The translations under genes and the position numbers were made by a program. From Micromonospora chalcea (GTDB lineage Bacteria > Actinomycetota > Actinomycetes > Mycobacteriales > Micromonosporaceae): a stretch of DNA of 64,000 bases. Below, piece by piece: positions 33,837 to 42,695 of the stretch (position 1 is the first letter of the stretch; each line of letters begins with the position of its first letter). A model generated the notes under the pieces. The model did no database searches. It worked only from the letters and a program-made list of their open reading frames with translations, and had not been told where the DNA came from. The stretch covers positions 1-64,000 of the forward strand of contig NZ_MAGP01000094.1 of the NCBI RefSeq assembly GCF_002926165.1, in the 5' to 3' direction.

Positions 33837-35405
33837 CTAGTAGCCGCGCCACTCCTCGCGGGCGTAGTCCAGCACCCTCGGTCGCAACAACGTGTTGGCC
33901 GGTATGTCCAGCCGGGCCCGGTCGGCGGGGAACGTGGCGGCTGCGGCCACCACCTCCGGGGTGAGGAAACGCAGCGGCGGCCTGTCGTCCGGCAGCGCCA
34001 GTTCCGGCGCCACGTCACCCGGCGCGGCGAGCACGAATCCCCAGTCGCCGAAGCTCGGCACGTCGACGTGGTACGGCACGGTGGCGAAGCCGGCCTCGCG
34101 GATCGACCGCTCGATCGACCAGTACGACCGGGGTGCGAAGTAGGGCGACCCGGACTGCACGACGAGCCGCCCGCCGGGGGCCAGCACCGGCCGGATCAGC
34201 GTGTAGAACTCGATCGTGTAGAGCTTCGCGGTGGCCGTCTCGTCCGGGTCGGGCAGGTCGGCGATCACCACGTCGAAGCGGTCTGTGGCGGTACGCAGCC
34301 ACGCGAACGCGTCAAGGTTGAGCACCCGTAGCCGGGGGTCGGTGAGCGAGCCGCCGTTCAGCTCGCGCAGTTGCGGCTCGCGGCGGGCCAGCTCGACCAC
34401 TGCTGGGTCGAGGTCGACGAGCGTCACCGAACGCACGTCCGGGTACTTGAGGATCTCCCGCGCGGCCAGCCCGTCCCCGGCGCCGAGCACCAGCACGTCG
34501 CCGTGCGCCCCGCGCATCGCCGGGTGCACGAGCGCCTCGTGGTAGCGGTACTCGTCGATCGAGCTGAACTGCAGGTCGCCGTTGAGGAACAGCCGCAGGT
34601 CGGTGTCGGAGCGGCCGGGCTCGGGCACCGAGCGGGTCAGCACGATCTCCTGGTAGCGGCTGCGCTCGGCGTGCACCACCGGGTCGCGGTAGAGCTGCTG
34701 GCGGGTGGTGACCTCGAAGTCGTGGGCGGTCACCCAGGCGTACCCGAGGAGCAGGCCGACCACGGCGGTGGCCACGCCCAGCGCGGCCCGCGCCCGGCGG
34801 CTGAGGTCGGCGCGGAACACGGTGAAGACGAGCGCGACCCCGGCGACCGCGTTCACCGCGCCCACCACGAGCGCGCCCTTGAGCTGGCCGAAGACCGGGA
34901 TCAGCAGGAACGGGAAGGCCAGCCCGCCGAGCAGCGCGCCCACGTAGTCGGCGGCGAACAGGTCGGCCACCGCGCTGCCCGCGGACTGCTCCCGGATGCG
35001 TTGCAGCATCACCATGAGCAGCGGAATCTCCGCGCCGATCAGCAGGCCGAGCACGAACGCGGTGCCGACGAGCGCCGGGCCGTACAGGTCGAGCCAGGCG
35101 AACGCGGCGTAGAGGCCGAGCACGGAGAGGCCGCCGAGCAGCGCCAGCGTCAGCTCGATCACCGCGAACGAGACCACCGCCCGGGACTGCAACGGCTTCG
35201 CCACCAGCGCGCCGACGCCCATCGCGAAGACCATCACGCCGAGCACGATCGACGCCTGACCGACCGTGTCGCCGATCAGGTAGCTGCCGAGCGCGACCAG
35301 CGCCAGCTCGTACACCAGGCCGCAGGCCGCGCAGACGAAGACCGCGAGCAGGACCGCCGCGCGGGCCAGGCGCCACCGCGGCCGTGCGGCCACGTCGGCG
35401 GTCAC
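33837..35405 (-). CDS. membrane-anchored spermidine-synthase-like aminopropyltransferase
   Basis: 522 residues. The N-terminal half has seven to eight membrane helices (about 15-220). The C-terminal half is a SpeE-like Rossmann domain: L-F-L-N-G-D-L-Q-F-S-S-I-D-E-Y-R-Y-H-E, V-L-V-L-G-A-G-D-G-L-A-A-R-E, V-D-L-D-P-A-V, and D-V-V-I-A-D-L-P-D-P. It would transfer an aminopropyl group, or another group, to a polyamine-like acceptor, perhaps at the membrane. GTG 35405 overlaps the preceding gene. It ends an operon of DUF4178, DUF2617, DUF4247 and DUF350 proteins. Confidence 0.82.
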   Translation of the reverse strand: MTADVAARPRWRLARAAVLLAVFVCAACGLVYELALVALGSYLIGDTVGQASIVLGVMVFAMGVGALVAKPLQSRAVVSFAVIELTLALLGGLSVLGLYAAFAWLDLYGPALVGTAFVLGLLIGAEIPLLMVMLQRIREQSAGSAVADLFAADYVGALLGGLAFPFLLIPVFGQLKGALVVGAVNAVAGVALVFTVFRADLSRRARAALGVATAVVGLLLGYAWVTAHDFEVTTRQQLYRDPVVHAERSRYQEIVLTRSVPEPGRSDTDLRLFLNGDLQFSSIDEYRYHEALVHPAMRGAHGDVLVLGAGDGLAAREILKYPDVRSVTLVDLDPAVVELARREPQLRELNGGSLTDPRLRVLNLDAFAWLRTATDRFDVVIADLPDPDETATAKLYTIEFYTLIRPVLAPGGRLVVQSGSPYFAPRSYWSIERSIREAGFATVPYHVDVPSFGDWGFVLAAPGDVAPELALPDDRPPLRFLTPEVVAAAATFPADRARLDIPANTLLRPRVLDYAREEWRGY

Positions 35406-36175
35406 CGTCTGCTCCGGGTACGTCCGGCGGCTCCCGCCCCGGCGCGCTGCGCGGGCACCCGTCCCCGGTGGCGGCGGCGCTGCCGCACGCCCACGGCGAT
35501 GAGCAGCGCGGCGAGCAGGAACAGTCCGACCGAGCTGAGGAGGTAGGCCCAGCGGTCCCGCCAGAAGTCGTTGCCGGCGTCCGGCAGCGGCGCGGCAGCG
35601 GTGGACGGCGCGGCGGTGGGCGTCGCGGCCGGCTCGGCGAGCCCGCGTTCGGCGGCGAGCAGCGGCAGGATCGTGGCGGCCCGGGTGACGGCCCAGCCCG
35701 GGTCGTCGAGGAACGCGTCCTCGTCCAGCCCGAAGCGACCCAGCCGGGTCTCGATCGCGGCGAGGTCGGCGAACTCGATGTCGTCCGACCCCTTGATCCG
35801 GATCGTGGCGGAGTCCTCCGACTCGCTGCTGGACGAGGTGTACCTGACGTTCGCGGAGACCGCGATCCAGCGCGCGCAGCCGGGCGCGTCGACGACTGTG
35901 GTGCCGTCGCCGAGGTTGGAGCCGACGCTCACCTCGTCGTACACGTCGAGCAGTTCCCAGCCGTAGCAGATGCCTTGGCTGTCGGCGGCGGCCCGGAGGA
36001 TCGGCACGGTGCCGGAGCGTTCGTCGGCGGCCGGCGCGGGGACGGAGGTGTCCGAGTCGCCGCTGAACGCGCCGACGGCGCAGACGACGACCACGACCCC
36101 CACGACCACGGACCAGATCACCGTCTGGGTGCGTTTGTCCTTCCCCGCCGAATGCTGTGCGGGCTTTCCGCTCAT
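35402..36175 (-). CDS. bitopic membrane protein, unknown, in the SpeE-like operon
   Basis: 257 residues: a short cytoplasmic start, a membrane helix (about 19-37), an extracytoplasmic domain of about 160 residues with two Cys (near 70 and 100; G-I-C-Y-G-W and P-G-C-A-R-W), a Pro/Ala-rich linker, then a second helix (about 212-232) and a basic tail. The two Cys may form a disulfide. It overlaps both neighbours (TGATG and GTGA), which ties it to the operon. No named family was recognised. Confidence 0.65.
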   Translation of the reverse strand: MSGKPAQHSAGKDKRTQTVIWSVVVGVVVVVCAVGAFSGDSDTSVPAPAADERSGTVPILRAAADSQGICYGWELLDVYDEVSVGSNLGDGTTVVDAPGCARWIAVSANVRYTSSSSESEDSATIRIKGSDDIEFADLAAIETRLGRFGLDEDAFLDDPGWAVTRAATILPLLAAERGLAEPAATPTAAPSTAAAPLPDAGNDFWRDRWAYLLSSVGLFLLAALLIAVGVRQRRRHRGRVPAQRAGAGAAGRTRSRR

Positions 36176-36597
36176 CAGATGATTGCGGCTGCGATGATCG
36201 CGCCGGTGGCGAGGTGCACGGTGGCCGAGACCCACACCGCCGGGTGCGGCTCCGGATCGACCAGCAGCTCACCGAGCTTGCCCGGAGTGGCGGCGTCGAG
36301 CAGCATGAACGCCACCGCCATGATCACCAGGCCGAGGATGCCGTACGCGCCCGCGCCGATCAGCCCCAGCCGGAAGTCGTTGTCGCTGGCCACGATCGCG
36401 GCCACCACGATGGTGCCCACCCCGACCAGGTTCGACGAGAGCAACAGCGCCGCGTTGCGGTTGCGCTCGACCCAGATCAGCTCGTGAAGCTTGCCCGGGG
36501 TGGCCACGTCGACCAGGACGTAACCGATGGCCATCAGTACGACGCCGACCACGCCGTACGCGAGGGTGACCAGCAGATCGGTGACGAGATGCTGCAC
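36175..36597 (-). CDS. DUF350 membrane protein
   Basis: 140 residues, four helices arranged as two similar halves. The D-V-A-T-P-G-K-L-x-E-L and D-A-A-T-P-G-K-L-G-E-L segments repeat, the signature of DUF350. Members often sit beside polyamine-synthase-like or PspA-type genes and have been suggested to be small membrane channels or sensors; direct evidence is not known to me. Its stop overlaps the next ATG. Confidence 0.88.
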   Translation of the reverse strand: MQHLVTDLLVTLAYGVVGVVLMAIGYVLVDVATPGKLHELIWVERNRNAALLLSSNLVGVGTIVVAAIVASDNDFRLGLIGAGAYGILGLVIMAVAFMLLDAATPGKLGELLVDPEPHPAVWVSATVHLATGAIIAAAII

Positions 36598-36628
36598 AGA
36601 AGACTCCAGGGTGAGGGGGCGAAGGGGG

Positions 36629-37054
36629 CTACTTACCGGAACCGGGGCCGCCGCCCCGGACCGTGCTGCCTCGGCCCCAGCCCCAGCTGTTGCCGACGAC
36701 GGTGTGGTAGCGGGGGTAGGCGGTGGTCATCTTCTCCAGCAGGATCACCGAGCCGACGGCGAGCGGGAGGATCACCACCGAGTCGTCGTCGTAGCGCAGG
36801 TAGACCCCGCTGCCGTCGACGTACTGGTCGGCCGGCTTCCAGGCGTCGGTGATCTGCTTGGACACCTCGCTCGGCGTCTTCCGGGAGGTGTACGCGATCG
36901 CGTTCGAGCCGATGTCCCGCCCGGAGGCGCGGGAGAAGTTGTCCTCCACGTAGCCCCGGGGCGAGAAGTTGCCGTAGAAGATCGTGAAGGTGGCGATGAG
37001 CGCGCCGATGACGGCGACCGCCACGCCCACCACGAACCACCGTCGGTACGTCAC
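36629..37054 (-). CDS. DUF4247 domain protein
   Basis: 141 residues: an N-terminal signal anchor (about 6-28) and an extracytoplasmic domain with Y-V-D-G-S-G-V-Y-L-R-Y-D-D-D and W-G-W-G-R-G near the C-terminus, matching DUF4247. GTG 37054 overlaps the preceding stop (GTGA). Function unknown; part of the SpeE-like operon. Confidence 0.8.
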   Translation of the reverse strand: MTYRRWFVVGVAVAVIGALIATFTIFYGNFSPRGYVEDNFSRASGRDIGSNAIAYTSRKTPSEVSKQITDAWKPADQYVDGSGVYLRYDDDSVVILPLAVGSVILLEKMTTAYPRYHTVVGNSWGWGRGSTVRGGGPGSGK

Positions 37055-37545
37055 AGCTCCTCCACCACGGTCTCGGTCAGGACCAGCTCGTTCGTCTGGG
37101 GGTAGACGTGCCAGGTACGCCAGGCGAGCGCGCCGTCCGGCGGCCGGGGCCGGACGGAGAGCGCGGTGACCGCGTCCTCGTCGCCGGGGAAGACCCCGAT
37201 CAGCGCGTACGGGTCCTCGGCCAGCTCGGAGCGCAGCGCCGCGACCCGGGTACGCAGGCCGTCGCCCTCCGGCCGGAGCACGGTGGCCATGAACCGGTAG
37301 CCGGTCGTCTCGTCGTGCAGCGCGTCCGGCAGGTGCGGCGGGCGGCCGGGCAGGCAGGCGACCGTCTCCGTGAGTCCGCCGAGCACCACCTGGTGGGAGG
37401 CGCCAAGCAGGCGCAGCCGAAGCCGGGGCAGGCCGGGCAGGTCGATGTCGCGTACGGCGAGCGCCGGCAGCTCCGGGCCGCCCAGGGCCAGGCTCAGATC
37501 GGCGGCGCTGGTGTCGACGTAGGGCGTGTCCAGGGAGACGAGCAC
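37051..37545 (-). CDS. DUF2617 family protein
   Basis: 164 residues, soluble, beta-rich, with R-L-L-G-A-S-H-Q-V and T-W-H-x-Y-P-x-x-x-E-L-V-x-T-x-T near the end, typical of DUF2617. It starts 1 bp after the DUF4178 gene and overlaps the DUF4247 gene, consistent with a tightly coupled operon. Function uncharacterised. Confidence 0.8.
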   Translation of the reverse strand: MLVSLDTPYVDTSAADLSLALGGPELPALAVRDIDLPGLPRLRLRLLGASHQVVLGGLTETVACLPGRPPHLPDALHDETTGYRFMATVLRPEGDGLRTRVAALRSELAEDPYALIGVFPGDEDAVTALSVRPRPPDGALAWRTWHVYPQTNELVLTETVVEEL

Positions 37546-37546
37546 G

Positions 37547-38185
37547 TCAGCGCACCGTCTCCGGGCCGCCCTGCGGGTAGATCATCACCTCGGCGCGGCG
37601 CAGCTCCTCACCGAGGTTGACCTCCCAGCCGGCCTCCCCGTACGCCTCGAACGACAGCCGCGCGCCGCCGGGCGCCTGGTAGTCGTAGTAGCGCATGGTG
37701 CCGTGCGGATCGAGGCCGGTGCCCTCGGTCGCGGTGTACCGGGCCTGGCCCGACTCGTCCCAGTTGTAGCGGCGGCCGGCGATCTCCAGCGTCGGGGCGC
37801 CCGGCGTGACGGTGGCTGACGGCTCGCTGGTCCAGAGCACCAGCTCCAGGTCCGGGTCGGACTCGACGGAGAGCCAGCGCTTCACCCCGCCCGCGTCGTC
37901 GAGCAGGTGCTCCGCCCAGCTCCAGCCACCCTCGACCAGGTGCACCGAGCCGCGCACGGTGTACGGCACCGAGCGGATCTCGACGATGTCGCCGGGCTTG
38001 AGCGCGCGCGGGTCGCCGCGCAGCGCGTCCGCGTCCCGGTCCCGGAACGGGTCGCCCGGTGCCGCCTTCGTCTTCGGGCCGGACTCCGACCGGGACTTCC
38101 GTACCGCGATCACGGCGATCACCACACCGGCCACCCCGACGAGGCACCCCAGCGTGGTCACCACGTACGCCAACGAACCGTTCAC
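37547..38185 (-). CDS. DUF4178 membrane-anchored protein
   Basis: 212 residues from GTG 38185, with GGGGAGG upstream. One N-terminal helix (about 5-27), then a cytoplasmic DUF4178 domain: L-K-P-G-D-I-V-E-I, W-S-W-A-E-H-L-L, W-L-S-V-E-S-D-x-D-L-E-L-V-L-W and R-Y-Y-D-Y. It is the first gene of the operon ending in the spermidine-synthase-like protein. The family recurs with that enzyme, which suggests a common pathway or a protein-modification unit. Confidence 0.82.
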   Translation of the reverse strand: MNGSLAYVVTTLGCLVGVAGVVIAVIAVRKSRSESGPKTKAAPGDPFRDRDADALRGDPRALKPGDIVEIRSVPYTVRGSVHLVEGGWSWAEHLLDDAGGVKRWLSVESDPDLELVLWTSEPSATVTPGAPTLEIAGRRYNWDESGQARYTATEGTGLDPHGTMRYYDYQAPGGARLSFEAYGEAGWEVNLGEELRRAEVMIYPQGGPETVR

Positions 38186-38266
38186 GACCGCCTCCCCCAA
38201 CCTGCTAGGCGGGAACGGTAACAACCGCATGCACGCCTTCTGAAGTCCCGTTCGCTGAGTGTGCGC

Positions 38267-38644
38267 TCAGCTACCTTCGGCATCGGCGAGCCGGTCGGCG
38301 GCGTATTCGCCCAGCGTGGCACGGCCCATGAGGCAGCCGGAGAACGTGGTGAACTCGCCGTCGTCGTCGCGCAGCCGGGTCCACGCCGCCCGCCCGGCGG
38401 CCGGGTCGACCGCCTCCAGCAACGTGGCCGCGTATGCCCGGCCGGCCGGGGAACCCTTGCGGAGCAGCTTGTCGACCCGCTTGCGGGCCGCCTCCGGGTG
38501 CTCCCGCAACCCCTGTTCCAGCCGTCGGTACGCCTCGGTCGCGGGCAGCACCTGCCCCGCCAGTCCCACCCCGCCGAAGGCAAGGGTGTCCGCGCCGTCG
38601 AGTTCCCGCACGGCCGCGTCCAGTTCCCGCTCCCACGCACTCAT
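38267..38644 (-). CDS. hypothetical helical protein
   Basis: 125 residues, soluble, mostly amphipathic helix, with E-A-A-R-K-R-V-D-K-L-L and a central helix A-A-T-L-L-E-A. One Cys near the C-terminus. No recognisable domain. ATG 38644 has no strong ribosome site. A family 2 hairpin lies upstream, between it and the clpB 3' end. Confidence 0.55.
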   Translation of the reverse strand: MSAWERELDAAVRELDGADTLAFGGVGLAGQVLPATEAYRRLEQGLREHPEAARKRVDKLLRKGSPAGRAYAATLLEAVDPAAGRAAWTRLRDDDGEFTTFSGCLMGRATLGEYAADRLADAEGS

Positions 38645-38700
38645 GCCCCACTATGTGCCCACGGCACCACCCCCTCACCCCTCCGCCCCCGACCCTCCCC

Positions 38701-38760
38701 GTTGATCAAGGAGTTTGTGTCCCCGCCGGCGCCTCCAGAGGACGCAAACTCCTTGATCAC
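38701..38760. repeat. family 2 hairpin element, copy c
   Basis: GTTGATCAAGGAGTTTGTGT at the left and GCAAACTCCTTGATCAC at the right, with one arm base changed relative to the other copies. It lies 66 bp past the clpB stop on the minus strand. Confidence 0.8.
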
Positions 38761-38785
38761 CAGGCGAGGGGTGGGGGCGGGGACG

Positions 38786-38816
38786 GCGAAGGCCCGGCCG
38801 GAGGCCGGGCCTTCGC
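38786..38816 (-). terminator. terminator of clpB
   Basis: GCGAAGGCCCGGCC (38786-38799) and GGCCGGGCCTTCGC (38803-38816) make a 14-bp perfect stem with a 3-nt loop, 10 bp after the clpB stop. Confidence 0.8.
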
Positions 38817-38825
38817 AGGAGCGGG

Positions 38826-41417
38826 TCAGGCGGCGGTGACCGCCAGGGACTCCTTCGTGTCGGACAGGTCGACGCGGACCGTGTCGCCGTCGCGGATGTC
38901 GCCGGCCAGCAGCGCCTTCGCGAGCTGGTCGCCGATCGCCGACTGCACCAGCCGGCGCAGCGGGCGGGCACCGTAGATCGGGTCGTACCCGTGCTCGGCC
39001 AGCCAGGTCCGGGCCGCTTCGGTGATCTCCAGGCCCAACCGGCGGTCCGCCAGTCGGCGGCGCATCCGGTCGAGCTGAATGTCCACGATCGACCGCAGGT
39101 CCTCGCCCTGGAGCGCGGCGAACACCACGATGTCGTCGAGCCGGTTGAGGAACTCCGGCTTGAAGTGCGACCGGACCACCGCGAGCACACCTTCCCGGCG
39201 CTCGTTCTCGGTGAGCGTCAGGTCGCTGATCACCGACGAGCCCAGGTTCGAGGTGAGGATCAGGATCGCGTTGCGGAAGTCCACGGTACGGCCCTGACCG
39301 TCGGTGAGCCGGCCGTCGTCGAGCACCTGCAGCAGTACGTCGAAGACGTCCGGGTGGGCCTTCTCCACCTCGTCGAGCAGGATCACCGAGTACGGCCTGC
39401 GGCGTACCGCCTCGGTGAGCTGGCCGCCCTCCTCGTACCCGACGTATCCGGGCGGGGCACCGACCAGGCGGGCCACTGAGTGCTTCTCGCCGTACTCGCT
39501 CATGTCGATGCGGACCATGGCCCGCTCGTCGTCGAAGAGGAACTCGGCGAGCGCCTTTGCCAGCTCGGTCTTGCCGACACCGGTCGGGCCGAGGAACAGG
39601 AAGCTGCCGGTCGGGCGGTCCGGGTCGGCGACGCCGGCCCGGGCGCGGCGTACCGCGTCGGAGACCGCGCCCACCGCCTCGGCCTGGCCGACGACGCGGG
39701 CCCGCAGCGACTCCTCCATCCGGAGCAGCTTGGCGGTCTCGCCTTCGAGCAGCCGGCCGGCGGGGATGCCGGTCCAGGAGGCGACCACCGCGGCGATGTC
39801 GTCCGCGCCGACCTCCTCCTTGAGCATCGCGCCGTCGGCCTGGAGCCGGGCCAGTTCCTCCTCGGCCTGCTTCAGCTCGGTCCGCAGCGCGGGGATCCGG
39901 CCGTACCGCAGCTCGGCGGCGCGTTCCAGCTCGCCGTCGCGCTCGGCCCGCTCGGCCTCGCCGCCGAGGCGCTCCAGCTCCTCCTTGGCGGTGGAGAGCT
40001 TGGTGATGTGGCTCTTCTCGGTCTGCCAGCGTTCGGACAGCGCGGTGAGCTGCTCGCGCTTGTCGGCCAGTTCCTTGCGCAGCCGCTCCAGGCGCTCGGC
40101 GGACGCGGCGTCCGGCTCCTTTGCAAGCGCCATCTCCTCGATCTCCAGGCGGCGTACCGCCCGCTCGATCTCGTCCACCTCGACCGGGCGCGAGTCGATC
40201 TCCATGCGCAGCCGGGACGCGGACTCGTCCACCAGGTCGATTGCCTTGTCCGGCAGGAACCGGTCGGTGATGTAGCGGTCGGAGAGCGCGGCGGCGGCGA
40301 CCAGCGCGGCGTCGGTGATGCGTACGCCGTGGTGCACCTCGTAGCGCTCCTTGAGCCCGCGCAGGATGCCGATGGTGTCCTCGATGGTCGGCTCGCCGAC
40401 CAGCACCGGCTGGAAGCGGCGCTCCAGCGCGGGGTCCTTCTCGATGTGCTCCCGGTACTCGTCGAGCGTGGTCGCGCCGACCATCCGCAGCTCACCGCGC
40501 GCCAGCATCGGCTTGAGCATGTTGCCGGCGTCCATCGAGCCCTCGCCCTTGCCGGCGCCGACCACGGTGTGCAGCTCGTCGAGGAACGTGATGACCTGGC
40601 CGTCGGAGTTCTTGATCTCCTCCAGCACGGACTTCAGCCGCTCCTCGAACTGGCCGCGGTACGACGCGCCGGCGACCATCGCGCCGAGGTCGAGCGAGAC
40701 CAGCTTCTTGTCCCGCAGCGACTCCGGCACGTCGCCGGCCACGATCCGCTGGGCCAGGCCCTCCACGATCGCGGTCTTGCCGACGCCCGGCTCGCCGATC
40801 AGCACCGGGTTGTTCTTGGTACGCCGGGACAGCACCTGGATCACCCGGCGGATCTCCGAGTCCCGGCCGATCACCGGGTCGATCTTGCCGTCGCGGGCGC
40901 TGGCGGTGAGGTCCACGCCGTACTTGGCCAGGGCCTGGTAGGTCTGCTCCGGGTCGGCGGTGGTGACCCGCCGGTCCCCGCCCCGGACGGTCGGGAACGC
41001 GGCGACCAGGTTCTCCTCGGTGGCGCCCGAGTTCTTCAGCGCGACCGAGACCGCGCCGCCGACCCGGGCCAGCCCGGCCAGCAGGTGCTCGGTGGAGGTG
41101 TACTCGTCGCCCAGCGGCCGCGCCATCTGCTCGGCGGCGCCGATGGCGTTGACGAACTCGCGGGCCAGCGTCGGCTCGGCGATGCTCGACCCACGCGCGG
41201 CGGGCAGCGCGTCGACCGAACGCTGGGCGACTCGGCGCAGCTCGGCCGGGTCGGCCCCGACGGCGCGCAGCAGGCCCGCGGCGGTCGAGCCCTCGGTGTC
41301 CAGCAGTGACAGCAGCAGGTGCCAGGGCTCCACGGTGGCGTGACCGCGCTGGTTCGCCAGCGCGACGGCACCGGTGATGGCCTCGCGGCTCTTGGTGGTG
41401 AGACGTTCCGTGTTCAT
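38826..41417 (-). CDS. clpB: ClpB disaggregase ATPase
   Basis: 863 residues, a full-length Hsp100 chaperone that with DnaK/DnaJ/GrpE dissolves aggregates. The order is: Clp N-domain (1-150), first AAA module with Walker A G-E-P-G-V-G-K-T (about 205), an intact coiled-coil middle domain (about 400-530, rich in Glu/Arg), second AAA module with G-P-T-G-V-G-K-T (about 610), and a C-terminal D2-small domain. The ATG at 41417 starts the N-domain; upstream frame is open but not conserved. A HAIR-like repeat lies 44 bp upstream, so HspR (45476-45916) probably represses it. Confidence 0.96.
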   Translation of the reverse strand: MNTERLTTKSREAITGAVALANQRGHATVEPWHLLLSLLDTEGSTAAGLLRAVGADPAELRRVAQRSVDALPAARGSSIAEPTLAREFVNAIGAAEQMARPLGDEYTSTEHLLAGLARVGGAVSVALKNSGATEENLVAAFPTVRGGDRRVTTADPEQTYQALAKYGVDLTASARDGKIDPVIGRDSEIRRVIQVLSRRTKNNPVLIGEPGVGKTAIVEGLAQRIVAGDVPESLRDKKLVSLDLGAMVAGASYRGQFEERLKSVLEEIKNSDGQVITFLDELHTVVGAGKGEGSMDAGNMLKPMLARGELRMVGATTLDEYREHIEKDPALERRFQPVLVGEPTIEDTIGILRGLKERYEVHHGVRITDAALVAAAALSDRYITDRFLPDKAIDLVDESASRLRMEIDSRPVEVDEIERAVRRLEIEEMALAKEPDAASAERLERLRKELADKREQLTALSERWQTEKSHITKLSTAKEELERLGGEAERAERDGELERAAELRYGRIPALRTELKQAEEELARLQADGAMLKEEVGADDIAAVVASWTGIPAGRLLEGETAKLLRMEESLRARVVGQAEAVGAVSDAVRRARAGVADPDRPTGSFLFLGPTGVGKTELAKALAEFLFDDERAMVRIDMSEYGEKHSVARLVGAPPGYVGYEEGGQLTEAVRRRPYSVILLDEVEKAHPDVFDVLLQVLDDGRLTDGQGRTVDFRNAILILTSNLGSSVISDLTLTENERREGVLAVVRSHFKPEFLNRLDDIVVFAALQGEDLRSIVDIQLDRMRRRLADRRLGLEITEAARTWLAEHGYDPIYGARPLRRLVQSAIGDQLAKALLAGDIRDGDTVRVDLSDTKESLAVTAA

Positions 41418-41460
41418 GGGCTCCCCCGGATCGGCGTGTCCACTGGACATGACACAACCA

Positions 41461-41485
41461 GAGTTGAGTCTATTCCGCTCAACTC
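41461..41485 (-). promoter_or_regulatory. HAIR-like HspR operator of clpB
   Basis: GAGTTGAG-9-CTCAACTC, containing TTGAGT-N7-GCTCAA. This differs by one base from the HspR consensus TTGAGT-N7-ACTCAA. Confidence 0.75.
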
Positions 41486-41527
41486 CACCCCTGTGACCTG
41501 AGTCACTCTCCGCCGATTCAGCCGGAG

Positions 41528-41577
41528 AGATCTTGGTACGAAAAGGCCCTCGGAGGGGCCGTTTCGTACCAAGATCT
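41528..41577. repeat. 16-bp perfect hairpin upstream of the clpB promoter
   Basis: AGATCTTGGTACGAAA (41528-41543) and TTTCGTACCAAGATCT (41562-41577), with an inner GGCC pair. It contains the first base pairs of the TAG stop (41576-41578) of the upstream minus-strand gene and probably terminates it. Confidence 0.8.
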
Positions 41578-41830
41578 AGCGGCGTGGGAGGCGCGTGAGG
41601 CAAGGGGTCTCGTGGTCGGCGCGCAGCACGCAACGCCGGCCGCCGTCCAGCTTGCGGTCGCAGAAAACCCAATGGCGTACGGCCTGGTCGTCCTCCGTCG
41701 ACACGGTGATCCCGCCCAACTCCACCACCGCGAGGAACGCCAACGACCGGCCGGCCGTGCGACCGAGCATCTTCGCCCGGGCCAGATCCGCCGCGCGCAC
41801 CGGCAGATGGATCACGTACCGCCCGGTCAC
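41576..41830 (-). CDS. small Cys-containing protein
   Basis: 84 residues. Residues 1-50 are alternating hydrophobic and charged (R-Y-V-I-H-L-P-V-R-A-A-D-L). The C-terminal third holds three Cys (V-F-C-D-R-K, R-R-C-V-L, T-P-C-L-T) plus a His, a possible zinc site. It overlaps the DivIVA-like gene (GTGA), so both are coupled, and its stop sits in a hairpin. Function unknown. Confidence 0.55.
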   Translation of the reverse strand: MTGRYVIHLPVRAADLARAKMLGRTAGRSLAFLAVVELGGITVSTEDDQAVRHWVFCDRKLDGGRRCVLRADHETPCLTRLPRR

Positions 41831-42144
41831 GGCCGCCCGGCCAGGTCGCGCATTGAGGGAGCCTGACGGGACTGCCACTCGCGCAACGCGCCCTTGATCC
41901 GCGCCGTCTCCTCACGGCTCCGGGCGACTTCGGCGTACGCGGCGGCGAGATCCCCGGCCACGCGGTCGAGGAACGCGGCGACCTCGGCCGGGTCCAGCCC
42001 TCGCCGGCGCGTCGTGAAGCTGCGACCTCGCACCTGCCAGGGCCGGAGCGGAAGGTACGACGCGGAGCGGTACGCGGCGCCCGGCGCGGAGTCGGGCGGG
42101 CGCGCGTTCCGCCGCTTCAGACGTATTCGCAGGAGATTGCGCAC
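41827..42144 (-). CDS. short DivIVA-domain-like protein
   Basis: 105 residues. The section V-R-G-R-S-F-T-T-R-R-R-G-L-D-P-A-E-V-A-A-F-L is the lipid-binding DivIVA-type motif, and a single coiled-coil helix follows. It is much shorter than cell-pole DivIVA (Wag31), so it is probably an accessory protein. GTG 42144 was chosen because AAGGGA lies 8 bp upstream. Divergent from a short GntR regulator; operon with the Cys protein. Confidence 0.6.
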   Translation of the reverse strand: MRNLLRIRLKRRNARPPDSAPGAAYRSASYLPLRPWQVRGRSFTTRRRGLDPAEVAAFLDRVAGDLAAAYAEVARSREETARIKGALREWQSRQAPSMRDLAGRP

Positions 42145-42287
42145 GACACTGTCCCTTCTTCCAGGCCAAGGAGACGGGTAAGGCGACACGACTGGCCGCG
42201 CACGACCAGTCGCGCCGACCACGGGTGCCAACCGGAGGGCCGGTTTGCCTACCAGGCGTTCCGCCGAGGGCATCCGCACGAGCAACA

Positions 42288-42307
42288 TACAATGCAAAGC
42301 ATTGCAT
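42288..42307 (+). promoter_or_regulatory. -10 element overlapping a palindromic operator
   Basis: TACAAT (42288-42293) resembles a strong -10 and overlaps ATGCAA-AGCA-TTGCAT (42292-42307), a 6-bp-arm dyad. The layout suits repression of the GntR gene, and possibly of the divergent DivIVA-like gene, by the GntR protein. Confidence 0.5.
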
Positions 42308-42321
42308 GACAAGGAGTGAGC

Positions 42322-42348
42322 ATGCTTAGCACGCGAAGTGTTGGCTGA
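42322..42348 (+). CDS. possible 8-codon leader peptide upstream of gntR
   Basis: AAGGAG (42311-42316) is followed 5 bp later by ATG CTT AGC ACG CGA AGT GTT GGC TGA, encoding M-L-S-T-R-S-V-G. It ends 48 bp before the GntR start. Too short for homology; supported only by its good ribosome site and by a likely promoter just upstream. Confidence 0.35.
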   Translation: MLSTRSVG

Positions 42349-42396
42349 CCGGTCTGACTCGTGGGAAGATCTTGGGGCCTACCAGGAGTTGCCGCC

Positions 42397-42627
42397 ATGC
42401 CCCGAGTTTCAGACCGTCAGAGAATCGCGCAGGACATCAGAGACAAGATCGCTTCGGGCGAGTACGGCCCCGGCGACAAACTCCCCTCCCTGCGTGAACT
42501 GATCGCGCACTACCAAGTGTCCGCAGAGCCGGTCCGGTCGGCGCTGTTGATCCTTCAGGCCGAAGGTCTCGTCGAGGGGCACCAGGGCAAGGGCACCTAC
42601 GTAACCGGTCGGGACGAGACCCCCTGA
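42397..42627 (+). CDS. short GntR-type winged-helix regulator
   Basis: 76 residues consisting only of the GntR winged helix: I-A-Q-D-I-R-D-K-I-A-S-G-E-Y, G-D-K-L-P-S-L-R-E-L, A-E-P-V-R-S-A-L-L-I-L-Q-A-E-G-L-V and K-G-T-Y-V. There is no effector-binding domain; typical GntR proteins exceed 200 residues. It may act as a simple constitutive repressor or require a partner. Divergent from the DivIVA-like/Cys protein pair, which it probably controls. Confidence 0.75.
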   Translation: MPRVSDRQRIAQDIRDKIASGEYGPGDKLPSLRELIAHYQVSAEPVRSALLILQAEGLVEGHQGKGTYVTGRDETP

Positions 42628-42695
42628 TCGCACGATGACGGGCGATCGATCGACCCCGGACGCAGCAGGTGCGCGCCCGGAGTAGCCTCACCCGC

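Noticed and set aside
41418..41915. N-terminal extension of ClpB
   Set aside because: The frame is open upstream but crosses the HAIR box, a hairpin and another gene; the family starts at M-N-T-E-R-L.
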